Part shown: positions 35,616 through 47,247 of the stretch, piece after piece | How positions within the stretch are numbered: the stretch's first letter is position 1 | Layout of the letters: each line of letters starts with the position of its first letter | NCBI RefSeq assembly: GCF_014633365.1 | Contig: NC_068340.1 | Span: 21,679,879 to 21,743,878, forward strand | DNA length: 64,000 nt | Direction: 5' to 3' | From: Diospyros lotus | Taxonomy: Eukaryota; Streptophyta; Magnoliopsida; Ericales; Ebenaceae | Position numbers and translations under genes: made by a program | Notes under the pieces: model-generated | Told to the model about the DNA's origin: nothing | The model's database searches: none | The model's input: the letters and a program-made list of their open reading frames with translations, nothing else

Positions 35616-35836
35616 TAAAACTAGTCCAGGATCCTAGCTTCTATAATTTGACCCATTGGCTAGATTAATGAAAGTCCAAACCAGTAACAGGTGATTTGAT
35701 TCAACATGAACAACAAGCAAGAGGTGATCTTATTACATAAATAGTTGATAACAAACCCTAATCAAAGAAAAAAAAAACAAAATCACACAGAACAGATCTT
35801 AGAAGAACAAAAAAAGATTTGAGAGTGTAGATATAC

Positions 35837-36170
35837 CGAGCAAATGAGGAAGAGTTTAGATACAAAGAGAATGAAGATGACAGAGCAGTACAGTGGCTGG
35901 CGGAGGCTCGCGGTGACGGAGATGGTGGCGTTGGACTGAGCGAAGAAAGGAGAGGAGGAAGATCATCGGCGGTCCCGGAGATGGAAGCGTCGGGCTAAGC
36001 GGAGAAATGGAGGGCAGGAAGATCGTCGGCGGTCCCTCGGATGGAGGGGTCGGGTTGATCCGAGAACAGAGAAGTGTCGGAGATGGTCGGCGGTAGCACA
36101 AGTCGGTCTGAGATGGCGGTACCGGTGGCTGGAAACCCTAGTCCCCTGCTTTGCGATTTCAGAGAGAGAG
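35837..36170 (-). other. Candidate first (non-coding) exon of KTI12
   Basis: On the minus strand this CT- and GC-rich block starts near the (CT)n at 36160-36178, includes AACTAGGGTTTCC-like leader sequence, holds imperfect 60-bp internal repeats (GATCNTCGGCGGTCCC) and ends at a donor-like CTCG|GTATAT. The composition is that of a plant 5'-UTR. A short frame (36101-35856) would be an upstream ORF, not a conserved protein as far as I can tell. Confidence 0.35.
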
Positions 36171-36380
36171 AGAGAGAGCGGTGAGTGGCTAATGGGCTTT
36201 GGGCATTCTCTTCTCTTAATTCGCAGGTCTGTTTAAATCTGATTTATTTAATAAATTTGGCCTTAACAAATTTAATTTGAAATCATTATAAATAAATTTG
36301 AGTTTAGAGCGAACTGAATTCAGGTTAAATCGAACTCATTGACAAGTCTACGCCATGTTTGTTTTCAATAGACAAACTAA

Positions 36381-36894
36381 GTTGCGTTATCTTTATTATT
36401 TTTAAGTTATTTTTAATTTTTAATTTTTTAAAATAATAAAAACGTGTTCTCTTTATTATTTTTAAAAATATATTTTCGAAAACAAAAAATATATTATAAG
36501 AAAAACTCAAAACAACAAAAAATTATTTTGAATATTTTCATCTAAAATAAACTCTAAACTCAAAACACATTTATTTATTCATATTTTATTATTATAATGA
36601 AAAAATATTATAAAATTCATTAACTTTAAAATATATATATTTTTTAATAATATATTAACATTAAATATTTATAATTTACTTAATAATCAAATTTATTGAA
36701 TAAAATATCATTAAAAAAATATTTTCAAAATTTTAAAAAGAACGTATTTTCTAATTTTCTATTTTAAAAAATAATTTTTCAAAATGACAAAGAGAACGCA
36801 TTTTCAATTTTCTAAAAATAAACTACCAAAACATAAAATTGAAAATAAATTCAAAACTCAAAACTAAAAATTAAAAAACAAAAAGGATACAGCT
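36381..36894. mobile_element. Harbinger/Tourist-like MITE, copy 2
   Basis: TAA on both sides (36378-36380 and 36895-36897). The left end GTTGCGTTATCTTTATT matches the complement of the right end (AGCTGTATCCTTTTTG). The interior is homologous over its whole length to 10206-10716. Confidence 0.75.
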
Positions 36895-36897
36895 TAA

Positions 36898-37601
36898 ATC
36901 TTTCAAAATACCAAGTGTTTCTTTGGGTGCCAAAGAATAATTATACAAATTTATTCAAATTAAGGATAATATTAATTTTAACAAAAATAATAAGCTGTAC
37001 AGTAAAATTAATAAAAATTAATAGGAGTAATAAAATAAGTTTTCAATAGGTTAAACATCATTAGCAAATTTTATAAATCCAAAACGGTCAAACATCAAAA
37101 GCAGGTATTCATATAGAATACAGAATATATATATATATATTTCATTTTCTAATGCTATTAAATGCCTATTCTTTTCCACTTGTTCAAATGTTTATGTAAA
37201 TGTTTTATACTTGATGTGTCAAAAGTTTACAAAAAAAAACAAAAAAATTCAAAAGTCTAAAGTATTATTTTGGGACTAAAAATGGTATTCAAAAACTATT
37301 CAAAAGTCTAAAGTATTGTTTTATACTATTATTTTGTTTTCAATAGTATTAAATGTTTCTCGAATAAGTGAAATTTCTCCATGAGACATGATTTCAAATA
37401 AATCATAAATAAAATAATTCTGACATTTAAAAATTCTTTTGAGAGTTTCATGAAAATGATAAATATTATCTATAAAAATTTTAATTCTAGTGAATCACGA
37501 AATACCAAGAATATTTATTACAAAATCTCATACTTTTCTATAAAGAAATGTTGCTCTCATTCCAAAAGTATACGTTTTTTAAACAGATTTTAATATTACA
37601 T
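36898..37601. other. AT-rich spacer, nothing recognised
   Basis: AT-rich DNA with a (TA)n run near 37127-37140 and a locally repeated CAAAAGTCTAAAGTATT phrase (37249, 37303). No gene is seen. Confidence 0.4.
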
Positions 37602-37610
37602 TTAAATCTT

Positions 37611-37861
37611 GGGCTATTAGCACCAAAAAATCAAATGTTTTCGATTTTGGCAATTTTATCCAATGCTTTCAATTTTGGCAAAAAGAACCCAATTTCTGAA
37701 ATTAGTTGCAATTTTAGCCAATGCTGAAATTAATTTTAACCGGCGTGTGGTTTTGCTCCACTTGGCATTTAATTTATTTTTTAATTTTTTTCTTTATTTT
37801 CTAAAAAAAAAATGATCTCACTAACATATACACCAACATATATGTATACACACATAGAGCA

Positions 37862-37894
<33 letters not shown>

Positions 37895-38933
37895 ACAACA
37901 TATATACACACAGATTAATATATATATATACATACAGAAAAAGTTTGATCGGAGAAATCCGATAATGAAGGCCATATAAGTTCGATAATGAAGGCTGGAA
38001 TAGTTCGATCAGAAAAGCCTGATCGGAGAAGTCTGATAATGAAGGCTGGAAAAGCTTGATTAGAAAAGTTCGATCAAAAAAACCCGATCGAAAAAGTCCG
38101 ATCGGAGAAGTCTGATAATGAAGGCTGGAAAAGTCTGATAAAAAAAAATCCGATTGAAAAAATCCGATCAAAAAAACCCGATCGAAAAAGTTCGATCGAA
38201 AAAGCCCGTTCAGAAAAGTCCGATAGGAGAAGTTCGATAATAAAAGGCATAGAAGTTTGATAATGAAGGTTGGAAAAGTCCGATCGAAAAAGTCCAATTG
38301 AAAAAGTCCGATAATAAAAGCTGTAAAAGTCTGATTCAAGAAATTCAATCGGAGAATTTCGATCGGATTTCATTGGATTTCTCTGATAAAGGTCGTTGAA
38401 CTTCATTATCGATTTCTCTCTTTCACCCTCTCTCCCTCCTGCCAGAGCCGTCGTCACCCCCCTACCACTGCTCAATCAGTCATCTGTCGCCCTTCTTGTC
38501 GTTGGCCACTGTATATACTATATATATTGTTGTGTGTATATATATGTTGTTGTGTGTGTATATGTTTATATATATAAATGTTGTTATGTGTAAATATTTA
38601 TGTATGTGTGTATATATATATATGTTGTTGTGTGTGTATATAAATATATGTTGTTGTATGAGTATATATATATATATATATGTTGTTATGTGTGTGTATA
38701 TATGTGCAGAGAAGAGAAGAGAGAGCATTTTTCTTTGAAAAATAATGAAAAAAAATAAAAAATAAATTAAACGCCAAGTGGTATGCCACTTGGGTAAAGC
38801 CACACATCGATCAAAATTGATTTCAATATTGGCTAAAATTGCAACTAATTTAAAAAATTTGACTCCAAAATTGAAAGCATTGGATAAAATTGTCAAAACT
38901 CGAAAACATTTGACTTTTTGGTGCTAATAGCCC
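37611..38933. mobile_element. Mutator-like element with about 190-bp TIRs
   Basis: A perfect 9-bp duplication TTAAATCTT flanks it (37602-37610 and 38934-38942). Long inverted ends begin GGGCTATTAGCACCAAAAA and extend inward about 190 bp (landmarks TCCAATGCTTTCAATTTTGG and CCACTTGGC with their complements). Both features define a MULE. The interior has no transposase. It consists of TA/GT microsatellites, a GATC-rich minisatellite and about 120 bp of GC-richer sequence (38400-38515), possibly captured. Confidence 0.9.
37940..38375. repeat. GATC-rich minisatellite inside the MULE
   Basis: Variants of GATCGGAAAAGTCYGAT and GATAATGAAGGCTGGAAAAGT repeat with a composite period of roughly 15-17 and 50-70 bases. 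The minus-strand frames over it (e.g. 38348-37821, rich in IGLFRSDFFDR) are translations of the array. Confidence 0.75.
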
Positions 38934-38968
38934 TTAAATCTTTAGTGAAGTTTAGTGTCTAACTTAAA

Positions 38969-41211
38969 TAGGAGTGTGCATTCGATTATAATTGAACCAA
39001 ACCGACGAACTTTAGCTAACCGAATCTAGGCCTATAATCAAATTGATACACTAACCGAAATCGAAATAATCGAATTTGGATTTTCTATAACCGAACCGAA
39101 ATCTTTGCCAGAAAATCGAATCGAACCGAACCGCTTAACACAATAACTGACCTAACCGAAATCGATCACCAAAAATTGACTATAACCGATATACTAAATC
39201 GAAGAAACCAAATTCAAATACAAGAAGCCTGCTGGCTGCTGCCAACCTACTATTATCTATCTCTAAATTTAAACCCATTAATTAATAATGAAATCTGCTG
39301 TTGCTATCTTCCTACAAAAAAAAATGGCATAAAAACCATACATATAAGCATTATCAAAATTCATAAACAATACTGTTGAACAAATGTTATATATTCCCTC
39401 GTATACAGAAAAGGAAACTTGCTACTATTTTTAAAGTTTGACATATGTTGAACATATCCTCACATAGTCACATTCAAATACAAAGGATGAAAACATATAT
39501 TGAAATCACTTATGGTAATTGGTGGCTTACTGGCAAGCTTCCAGTTAACAATTCCCGGTGATACCTTGTCAAGAGTCTCCAAGAGCACTCACCTGAGAAT
39601 GAATTAAGTAACAACCTATACATCAAATATGTTGTAATTTTGACCTGACTTGGCAGACATACTTATATGCTCGTTTCAGTCCTTTGTGAGTGTGTTTTTT
39701 TATTAGAGTTGTGCACTTTTCTGGTTTGCAATGAGATTTATGGCAGTGTGGGGCTTTAAGGTAATACCACAATGATAAGAGACAAAATTAATATCAAGAG
39801 CTTAATAGAAAGTTATATTATGAATCTTATTTATAGACCAAAACTAAATTTAACTATAATATAATTAGTAATTTAAATTTACCATGATCTCAATTCAAAT
39901 CTTATAATATCTTTAATTATCAGTAAAAATTGAAACAATATCAAAACATTTCTATCATCATCTCTTTGAGTATTAGGTTTAATAGTTGGTGTCTTTCGGT
40001 TGTTGGTTATATGGACATTCTTATCGTTGACATACACTCAAAACAAGAAGAAATCCAAACAATAAATCCGAAATACAAACAAACAAGACAATAAACCCTA
40101 GACACAAACAATAAATCCAAAACATAGACCGATAGATCTAAATTCAAGAGCACAAGGGAAATCACAACAGCTTAAGTAGATCATGGATATTAGCTTCAAA
40201 ATTAATTAAATCCAAAACACAGACAAACAAGAGTTAAACCTAACAAATTGGTCTTAAATCCAAAACACATATAAACTTGATGTAATTAAGAGATAATCTA
40301 ATTTAGACAAATCCAAACAATAAACACAATCATAAATGAAACTAATATAATAATCTAATTAATATCTTACATTCTCTTTTAACCTTAATTTCTTTTTAAA
40401 AAACTTCAGTTTGCCAATAAAACTTGTAGAAAAACAAATCATATAAGATTTTACCTACATTGTAAGATGGGGACGTTAAGACTATGTTGAATGAATTAAG
40501 TAATATTGTAATAGTGTCCTGAAAAAGGAAAAATCATACAAAAACCTAACTGAATCTAATGAACAAGCAATGAACAAATGAACAAGGAAGGAAAACCATA
40601 CGAAAACAAAAACTTAATTGAATTTGAAACAGAGAACTCACTCTCAGTCGTTGACTCATCGTTGTCGGCAAAACAAGGAAGACACAAGTTAAGGTTAAGG
40701 TTAGGGAATCGGTCTCGAGAGAGAGAGAGAATGGATGAATGGGCGAGGCGACGACGATGGCGAAAGTTATTTTCGACGATTAGGGTTTTGAAATGGCGAG
40801 AGAGAAAGAGAGAGAATGAACGAAGAGAAGACAATGTAGGGAGGAAGAAAAGGTCGAAGGTGGACGACAAAAGCTAACGACGATGGCAAATGGTGGAGGT
40901 TAGGGCTCGATTAGAAATTGGACAAAAGGGAAGGATTGAAAGAATTGGTGAATTGCTCTCGCTTGTAGCCTATTAGGTTGGGGTGGGGGCTAGGGGGTGA
41001 CTCTCTGACTCGAGTGCCCCGAAGGGGGGCGAGGGGGTTCGGTTCGATTTTTCATTTATTTATATCAAAATAATCGAACTGACCTGAATAACCGACTTTT
41101 TGGACAATAGGTAATCGAACCGAACCGTTCCCTATAAAAAACTGATTTGAGCCGACCAAACTCTTGTCAGTTCAGTTTGGTTCGGTTTACCTAAACTCTT
41201 GCCCACCCCTA
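38969..41211. mobile_element. Non-autonomous hAT element, 2.2 kb
   Basis: Ends TAGGAGTGTGCA and, on the other strand, TAGGGGTGGGCA, with an 8-bp duplication AACTTAAA/AACTTAAG (38961-38968 and 41212-41219, 7 of 8 match). Subterminal regions are full of AACCGAAC/GGTTCGG motifs, a common hAT feature. No transposase is seen. A leader-like block at 40640-40960 may be captured gene sequence. Confidence 0.85.
40640..40960 (-). other. Possible captured 5' exon inside the hAT element
   Basis: Minus strand: a CT-rich leader with AAAACCCTAATCG, then ATGAGTCAACGACTGAGA directly before a donor-like GTGAGTTC (about 40641). This looks like a plant first exon with start codon and splice donor. An alternative frame (40870-40556) covers the same DNA. 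The source gene is not recognised. Confidence 0.35.
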
Positions 41212-41472
41212 AACTTAAGTATCAGAGTGTTTGCATTAGAACTGCCATATGCCTTTTGATAGTTCTCTTTTTTGCAAAATCTAGTAGGCTTGACGATAAC
41301 GTTCTCAGTTAATAAATTTATTGTTATATTCGAGCGACAACAATATAATTTTTAACTTTTTATATTTAATTGCTTTTAAAATGCCTCATTTAATAAATGT
41401 CCTTTTTCTTTTCTCAATATCTTATGAAAGTAAAATATATATATATATGTATATGAAATGGAAAGAATTAAC

Positions 41473-41962
41473 TAAGGGTGTTCGCGGTGCGGTTTGGCCG
41501 GTCTGAATCATTTTCAGCACGCCAAACCGCTAGTGCAGTTTTTCAACCAAACTAGACCGCGGTCTGGTTTGGTGCGGTTTACCGTGATTTGAAATGCTAT
41601 TTAAAATCACTAAAAAATATATTTAAAAATGGTAAATAAAGACACAAATATTGGTAAATAAAGACAATTAAATGTAAATAAATAAGAGCAAAAAATAAAG
41701 ACAAAATAGTGTAAAAATAAATAGGATGGGCTGTCAATTATTAAATTTTTAAAATAATAATTTTTTTATAATTTTTTTTATTAATTTCTTGGGCTGTTCG
41801 GTTTAAAACCAAACTGCAAATTGTCCAAACCGCAAACCGTGCGGTTTGGATAGAATCCAAACCGTTTTCGACCGCCAAAAAAAAAAAAATCGATCGGATC
41901 GATTTGGGTTCGGTTCGGTTTGGCCGGTTTCCGCGGTGCACCGATTTTTTTGAACACCCCTA
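41473..41962. mobile_element. Small non-autonomous hAT element, 490 bp
   Basis: Perfect 8-bp duplication GAATTAAC (41465-41472 and 41963-41970). Ends TAAGGGTGTTC and complement TAGGGGTGTTC. Subterminal GGTTTGG/CCAAACC repeats flank an AT-rich core. Confidence 0.9.
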
Positions 41963-42242
41963 GAATTAACTGAATATTTCCATTAACTAGCTAGAACTCC
42001 AATATAATATATATATAACTAATTATAAACAAAATAGTTTTATAATTATAAATGATTAATATATTTGTTAATTTTAAATAGTAAATACCATGATGGTAAA
42101 AAAACAATAAATTGAATTGATGAGTTGAACTAGAAACTAATCCCTATCTCCATTTGATCAAGCACAAATCAACTTGGTCTTTTAATACTCGATTCACCTA
42201 GAGTCTATTAAACAAAAATAAATGAGAAAAACAAATATTTAT

Positions 42243-42568
42243 TGTTGAAGAAGATAAGATGAAAAAATAAAAAATTCAAGTTGTATTTTTTGAATAGAAA
42301 CCAAGACATGATGAAGTGATAAGGAATATAATCTCAAGAAATGAGAGGATCAAGAGATAAAAGTGATTTGATACAAATAGGATAAAATTGTGACTCAAGT
42401 TTAAATTCTACCTTATCTATCTTTAACATATTTGAAATTGTTTTGTTGTACTTTATTCCTATATTTTAGAAGCAACCATGGCCAAGCTTATGTATATATA
42501 TATCCATCACAAACTCAATATAAAGTGATAAACAAGTTGATTTGTTAGTTTCCAAATCTACTTAAGTT
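42243..42568 (+). repeat. 5' LTR of the old Copia element
   Basis: Starts TGTTGAAGAAGATAAG and ends near CTTAAGTT. It contains the TGTACTTTATTCCTATATTTT and TGTATATATATATCCATCAC promoter/polyA-like region. Confidence 0.85.
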
Positions 42569-42570
42569 CA

Positions 42571-42919
42571 TGGTATCAAAGCCACCGATCTTGTGGTTGA
42601 ATACCTTATCCTTTCCATCCAACAGGTTATAGTGTTCATAATGGCTGGCAACCCATCGGCTAGTGAAACTTCCACCATCATTCTTATACCAACAAGAACT
42701 ACACAAGTTTCGGCTATTCCAATCTCTCTTAATAGCCATACACTTTAGATTACTCAACATAAGTTGATGGAACTAACTTTCAAGAATGGTCTCAATTAAT
42801 TTTGTTGGTAATTAAGGGTAAAGGAAAGGTGGCATATATTATCGATGCCACCTCTATGCCTAATATTGAAGTAGCAGCGTATGGAGCCTGCGATGCCGAG
42901 AATTCAATTATTATGGCCT
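42571..42919 (+). pseudogene. Copia gag, N-terminal part, broken
   Basis: A primer-binding site (TGGTATCAAAGCC) leads to an ATG at 42641 (MAGNPSASETST...). A decayed gag start follows, with stops: KLMELTFKNG, then LVIKGKGKVAYIIDATSMP in another frame. It ends at the MULE-like insertion and continues at 46394. Confidence 0.75.
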
Positions 42920-42955
42920 AGGCAGCATGAAAACGAAAAACGAAATGGAAATGTT

Positions 42956-43371
42956 GGGGTAAATCACATCAAATATCACTAAATTTTAATATATTTTTAA
43001 TTTTGGTCGTTAAACTTTAATTCTTTTCAATATGATCATACAAATTTAAAAAGTTTTGCAATGTGGTTACATATAAGATTTTTCAGCCACTTTATAGCCA
43101 GAGTGGGTGACGTGGCGCTGATGTGGCAAATAATAAAAATATTGTGTAATGATATTTTAATATAATATTATTATATATTGGCACGTGGCACATTCTGATT
43201 GGTTGTCATTGCACAATAATTTTTATTATCTGTCACATTAATCAAAAAATCTTATATGTGACTACATTATAAAACTTTTTAAACTTCTGAGATCATATTG
43301 AAAAGAATTAAAGTTTAATGACTAAAATTAAAAACACACTAAAATTTAGTGATCTTTAGTGTGATTTACCT
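42956..43371. mobile_element. 416-bp MULE-type MITE nested in copy B
   Basis: Perfect 9-bp duplication GGAAATGTT (42947-42955 and 43372-43380). Ends GGGGTAAATCACA and AGGTAAATCACAC, with long inverted arms (CACTAAATTTTAATAT, TTTGGTCGTTAAACTTTAATTC and complements) of well over 100 bp. Non-coding. Confidence 0.9.
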
Positions 43372-43914
43372 GGAAATGTTGAAACGACATTTTTCTAAAA
43401 AGGCAAGAAATATAAACCTAGAGTAAACTGTAAATTTAAAAAATACAAGGATTTTTTTGTAAATATAATTTTTAATGGAATATGCCATATTATTGATATG
43501 TAGAATTGTGCAAGAACCAGTGTAAATGCAATATGCCCCACTAATTCAAACTTAATAAAATTTTAAACGGGTATGCAATATGTCATATCACTGAAAAAAT
43601 TTGATTAGTTTAAAACTAATTTAGTTTTGATATAAATAGATTAAAAACAAAATACCAAATAGAAACAAAACAAAGAACATAGAACACAAAGAATACATAC
43701 ACCTCCAAACACAAACAGTCTAAAGAACAAAGAGAGAAACGTTTACTGGCAGCAAAGCTTAGGGGTTCGACACCGAGAGGGGCAAGGCTTTTAGGTTCGA
43801 TGGCAGTGAGGCTTTGTGGTTTGACAACGAGAGAGGCAATTTTTGACTGCTACGCTACCTTGTACATTTATTTATCAAAAATATAACCAAATTCATCAAA
43901 CATTAATCCTTTTA

Positions 43915-45985
43915 TTAAAGTAGGTGTAGGGCGATTATACTCATCAGTGTGCGAGTGTGCATGTAGTACAATTTTAAATTTATATTTCGATGAGTCCGAG
44001 TCGATTCACAAGGAGATTATTTATGGATGAAAACAAAAATCATAGAACATTTGATTTTAGGAACTGATTAAGATGATCTAAATGCGAAAATTAAAACTAA
44101 ACTAACACTGAATTTAAGCAACCTTGGGTCAAGACAACTTTAATGCCAAGTCGAGATTCCCAAAATAGTCAGAAAAATAGTAACATCAGTCTAAAATGAC
44201 ACTGAGGTTTTGATATTAACTCCATTTGAGATTATGATAATTCTAGATCTAGCAACCTCCATACATGGCATAGAGACTCTAAGTTAAGCAATTATCATAA
44301 ATCGAACTGTGATTAATACGAAACATTTTATAAGTTGAGATTTTACTATTAAGACAAATTCAATATGATGATAATTATAAGTCTAATAATCTCCATACAT
44401 GACATAGAGACTCTAAGTTAAGTAATTATCATAAATTGAACGATAAATAATAGACAAAATATCATCTCATTTGAATTTGGGTATGATAGCATTTTCAGGT
44501 TAAGTAACCTCCATACATGGTATGAAGACTCTAAATTAGGCTTACGCTACAATCCAAACCCAAAGAGTATATATACAAGCATAACTGAGTTCAATTCAGA
44601 CTAATATTACGACAGTTGAAGTTCAATTTTGCTTGGAAAATCAAGGACATTGGACACTGTCTTTGGCTTGTACAAGTCTTATTTTAACCACACATCTTTA
44701 ATATTAAATACAAAAAATTAAAGACAGAAATTAAATTACGAAATTTAAATATCAGAAATTAAATGACACTTAAACTAAATTTGCAAAAATTAAAGACAGC
44801 ATTTAAATTGCTGAAATTGATTGCAGTAAATTAAAATGCATCAATGTAAAGATAAAATTAAAGCTAACTCAAATTTAAAGCTACTGAAACAGTAATCCCA
44901 AAACAAAAATTAACCAACAGAAATAAACTAACTGAAATTAAATGGACAAAGATTACTGTGCGTCCCATCTCCAGCCACTGTTTCCATTTCTTCTCCAACG
45001 CACAGCCTTGCTCCAGCGCACTCCCACTGTGCGATACTCTCTGCTCCGTGATGTCCCAGAAATTCCAGCACTCAATGTGGCCGAAAACCCCAGCTGCTGT
45101 GTGGCTCGTTACTGTGCGGTCATCCTTCCAGCGCACGGTCCTCCATCTCCATATTATTCTCCCCCTTATTCGGATTCTGCAATGGCGGACTGGGGAGTTA
45201 GGGCTTCTCTCCTGTGCATATATATATATATATATAACACGCACCCTCCCCTAATTACCCTTGCAAGCTGAATGTAATCACACCCCAGGGACCGCATATA
45301 CCAGAAGCTACTGTCCAATTTCATTCTTTCAATGGGCTGCCTCACTTCGGCTTTAAACATTGCGCTGGGCGCTTTCTTCATTCCAACTTCACTTGCCAAT
45401 ATTCAATTACATGTGGGCTTGGACTTTCTTAAATCATTGCATTTGGGCCTTCAACATGCGGCTGGGCCTCCAAGTTAATGCCTCATGCATTCCCTCTCTT
45501 CTGTTTTCACGTTGTTGGGCCCTTAATTCGGCTTCAAATTGGTTTGAACTTTAATTCTCTTCGGCTTGCACATGTGGGCTTGATTAGATATTGAATTGGA
45601 CATCACGCATGGCTGGCTGCATCCCAATACAATTATGTTAATTCAATTGAGTATATTATGTATATATATATATATATGTTTATATAGCAGGAAGGTATAG
45701 CATGGCACGCATGAAGTATATATTATGTATAGATATGTATTGTATTATATATATTTATATATTGTAAATTCTTTTCAATTTAATATATTTTATTAAAAAA
45801 TAAAGGAGAAATGTTCTTTTTTTTCTAAAATTTCTAATTCACTTCTAATTCCTCTTTAAATTTTATTTTTTACTAAACCTGCATATAACTACTAGTTGCA
45901 CATAAATATTCAATTAAACTATAAAATCAAAACAGAGGTATAATTAGAATAAAAATTTGTAAAATTGATCGCTAATCAATCTTCA
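43915..45985 (+). mobile_element. Dispersed non-coding repeat, class unknown, copy 2
   Basis: Homologous to about 4130-5745 in the same order, from ACTCATCAGTGTGCGAG through repeated CTCCATACATGRCATAGAGACTCT-like units to ATTAAAGACAGAAATTAAAT. It is longer at the right, with a GC-richer block (44940-45260) absent from copy 1, and simple (TA)n tracts. Frames there are short and overlap on both strands. Both ends are approximate. Confidence 0.5.
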
Positions 45986-46402
45986 ACAAGGAACGGTGAC
46001 GAGTGACTGGAATTGGAAGCGATTGAATCGAAAGCGACGGATCGATGATTGGCAGCGAATGGGCACCCGAAGCAGCAACTTGAATGTGCGTGACGACAGT
46101 AGATTCAAAGAAACAACCAAAAAGAATAATAAGAAGAAGAAAATAAAGGGAAAATGGGGGGTTTGGTCAGCCTTCAGGATGCATGCGACATGGGGGTCTA
46201 GCCAGCTTTCGACCTTCGGGATGCGAAATGCGTTTCTAGCTAATTTTAGTAAATTGCAAAACGGCCCACGTACGTTTTGCAATTTATAGAAACGACCCAA
46301 AAATTGTTTCGGGTCGTCCTTACCATCCTCGAAACGAGAAACGATTAGGAAATGTCGAAACGGTGTCCCAAATGCATTTCCGTGCAACTTAGGTTATGGC
46401 TT

Positions 46403-47247
46403 GGCTAATTAGTTCTATGAAGCCAAAGATAGACAGAACTTATCCTTTTCTATAAAACAACTAAGGACATTTGGGAGGCAATGCAAGAACTCTACTATGA
46501 TATGGAGAATACTGCTCAGTCGGCAATCTAGACAACTAGACAAGTTAACCACTCAGCAATTGAATACTATAACATTTTGACTAGGTTATGGCAGGAGATG
46601 AACTTATTTTATGAAATTAGTTGGGAATGTTCTGAAGATAAAGTGAAGTATAATAAGATATTGGAGAAAAAATGAGTGTTTGACTTTCTCTATGGACTCA
46701 ACTCTGACCTAGATGAGGTTCGAGGTAGATTGCTAGGAACTAAACCATTTCCATCCATTTGAGAGGTGTTTGCAAAAGTAAGATGAGAGGAAAGTAGAAA
46801 AAAGGTAATGTTGAGTTCATTTTCTACCAATGAGAATAACACTCAAAATTCAACCCTTGCTACTTTCAAATTGAAACCAACAACATCACCACACGGTAAA
46901 TCTCAACGAGACAAATAGTGGTGTGATCACTATAATAAACCTTGTCATACAAGAGAAATTTGCTGAAAAATTCATGACAAACCAGCAAACTTGAAACCTA
47001 AAACTCAGAGAAAAGTCCCTTAGTTAGCCTATGTAGTAGATTTTGAAGTGGGAAGAATAACTAATTTGACTTTGACTGTGGATCAATTGGAACTTCTACA
47101 ACAAGTATTAAATCAGATGAAAGTGTCAAAATCATCTGATTCAGCAGAGTCTCCTAAACCAACAACGTCCATTACTAAAGCAAGTACATCACACTAGTGT
47201 CTACTCTATAAAAACCTTACTACAAATGTTTGGATTGTAGACACATG
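46403..47247 (+). pseudogene. Copia gag C-terminal part and start of protease, broken
   Basis: Conceptual reading with several stops gives IWEAMQELYYDMENTAQSAI, then LWQEMNLFYEI, FDFLYGLNSDLDEVRGRLLG (UBN2-type gag), a weak zinc knuckle CDHYNKPCHTREIC, and VWIVDT, the protease start. It is cut there by a solo LTR and continues at 48738. Confidence 0.8.

Larger units (their letters stand above)
30177..35836 (-). other. Putative 5'-UTR intron of KTI12, filled with transposons
   Basis: A donor-like CTCG|GTATAT at 35836-35835 and the acceptor at 30178-30177 would bound a 5.66-kb intron. It contains unique AT-rich DNA (30178-31411), a foldback element with a nested gag-only retrotransposon, and a Harbinger-like element. 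No transcript evidence is available, so this is an inference from splice-like sites and exon composition. Confidence 0.35.
42920..46393 (+). mobile_element. TIR element, copy B, with two further insertions
   Basis: It interrupts gag with a 9-bp duplication TTATGGCCT/TTATGGCTT (42911-42919 and 46394-46402, one mismatch). The left end has GCATGAAAACGAAAAACGAAATGG. The right end CATTTCCGTGCAACTTAGG is, reversed, like the left end of copy A (AAGTTGCACGAAAAC). The right arm (46250-46390) contains AACGACCCAAAAATTGTTTCG and ACGATTAGGAAATGTCGAAACG, parallel to 7800-7930. Nested inside are a small MULE-type MITE and dispersed repeat copy 2. Confidence 0.7.

Noticed and set aside
37821..38348. 175-residue Phe/Leu/Asp-rich frame
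   Set aside because: It is the translation of the GATC-rich minisatellite inside a MULE; periodic FDR and FIIG repeats mirror the DNA repeat.
38480..38896. 138-residue frame rich in Tyr, Ile and Thr
   Set aside because: Microsatellite (TA/GT) translation within the MULE.
45983..46387. 134-residue minus-strand frame
   Set aside because: It lies in the right arm of TIR element copy B and has no recognisable protein features.
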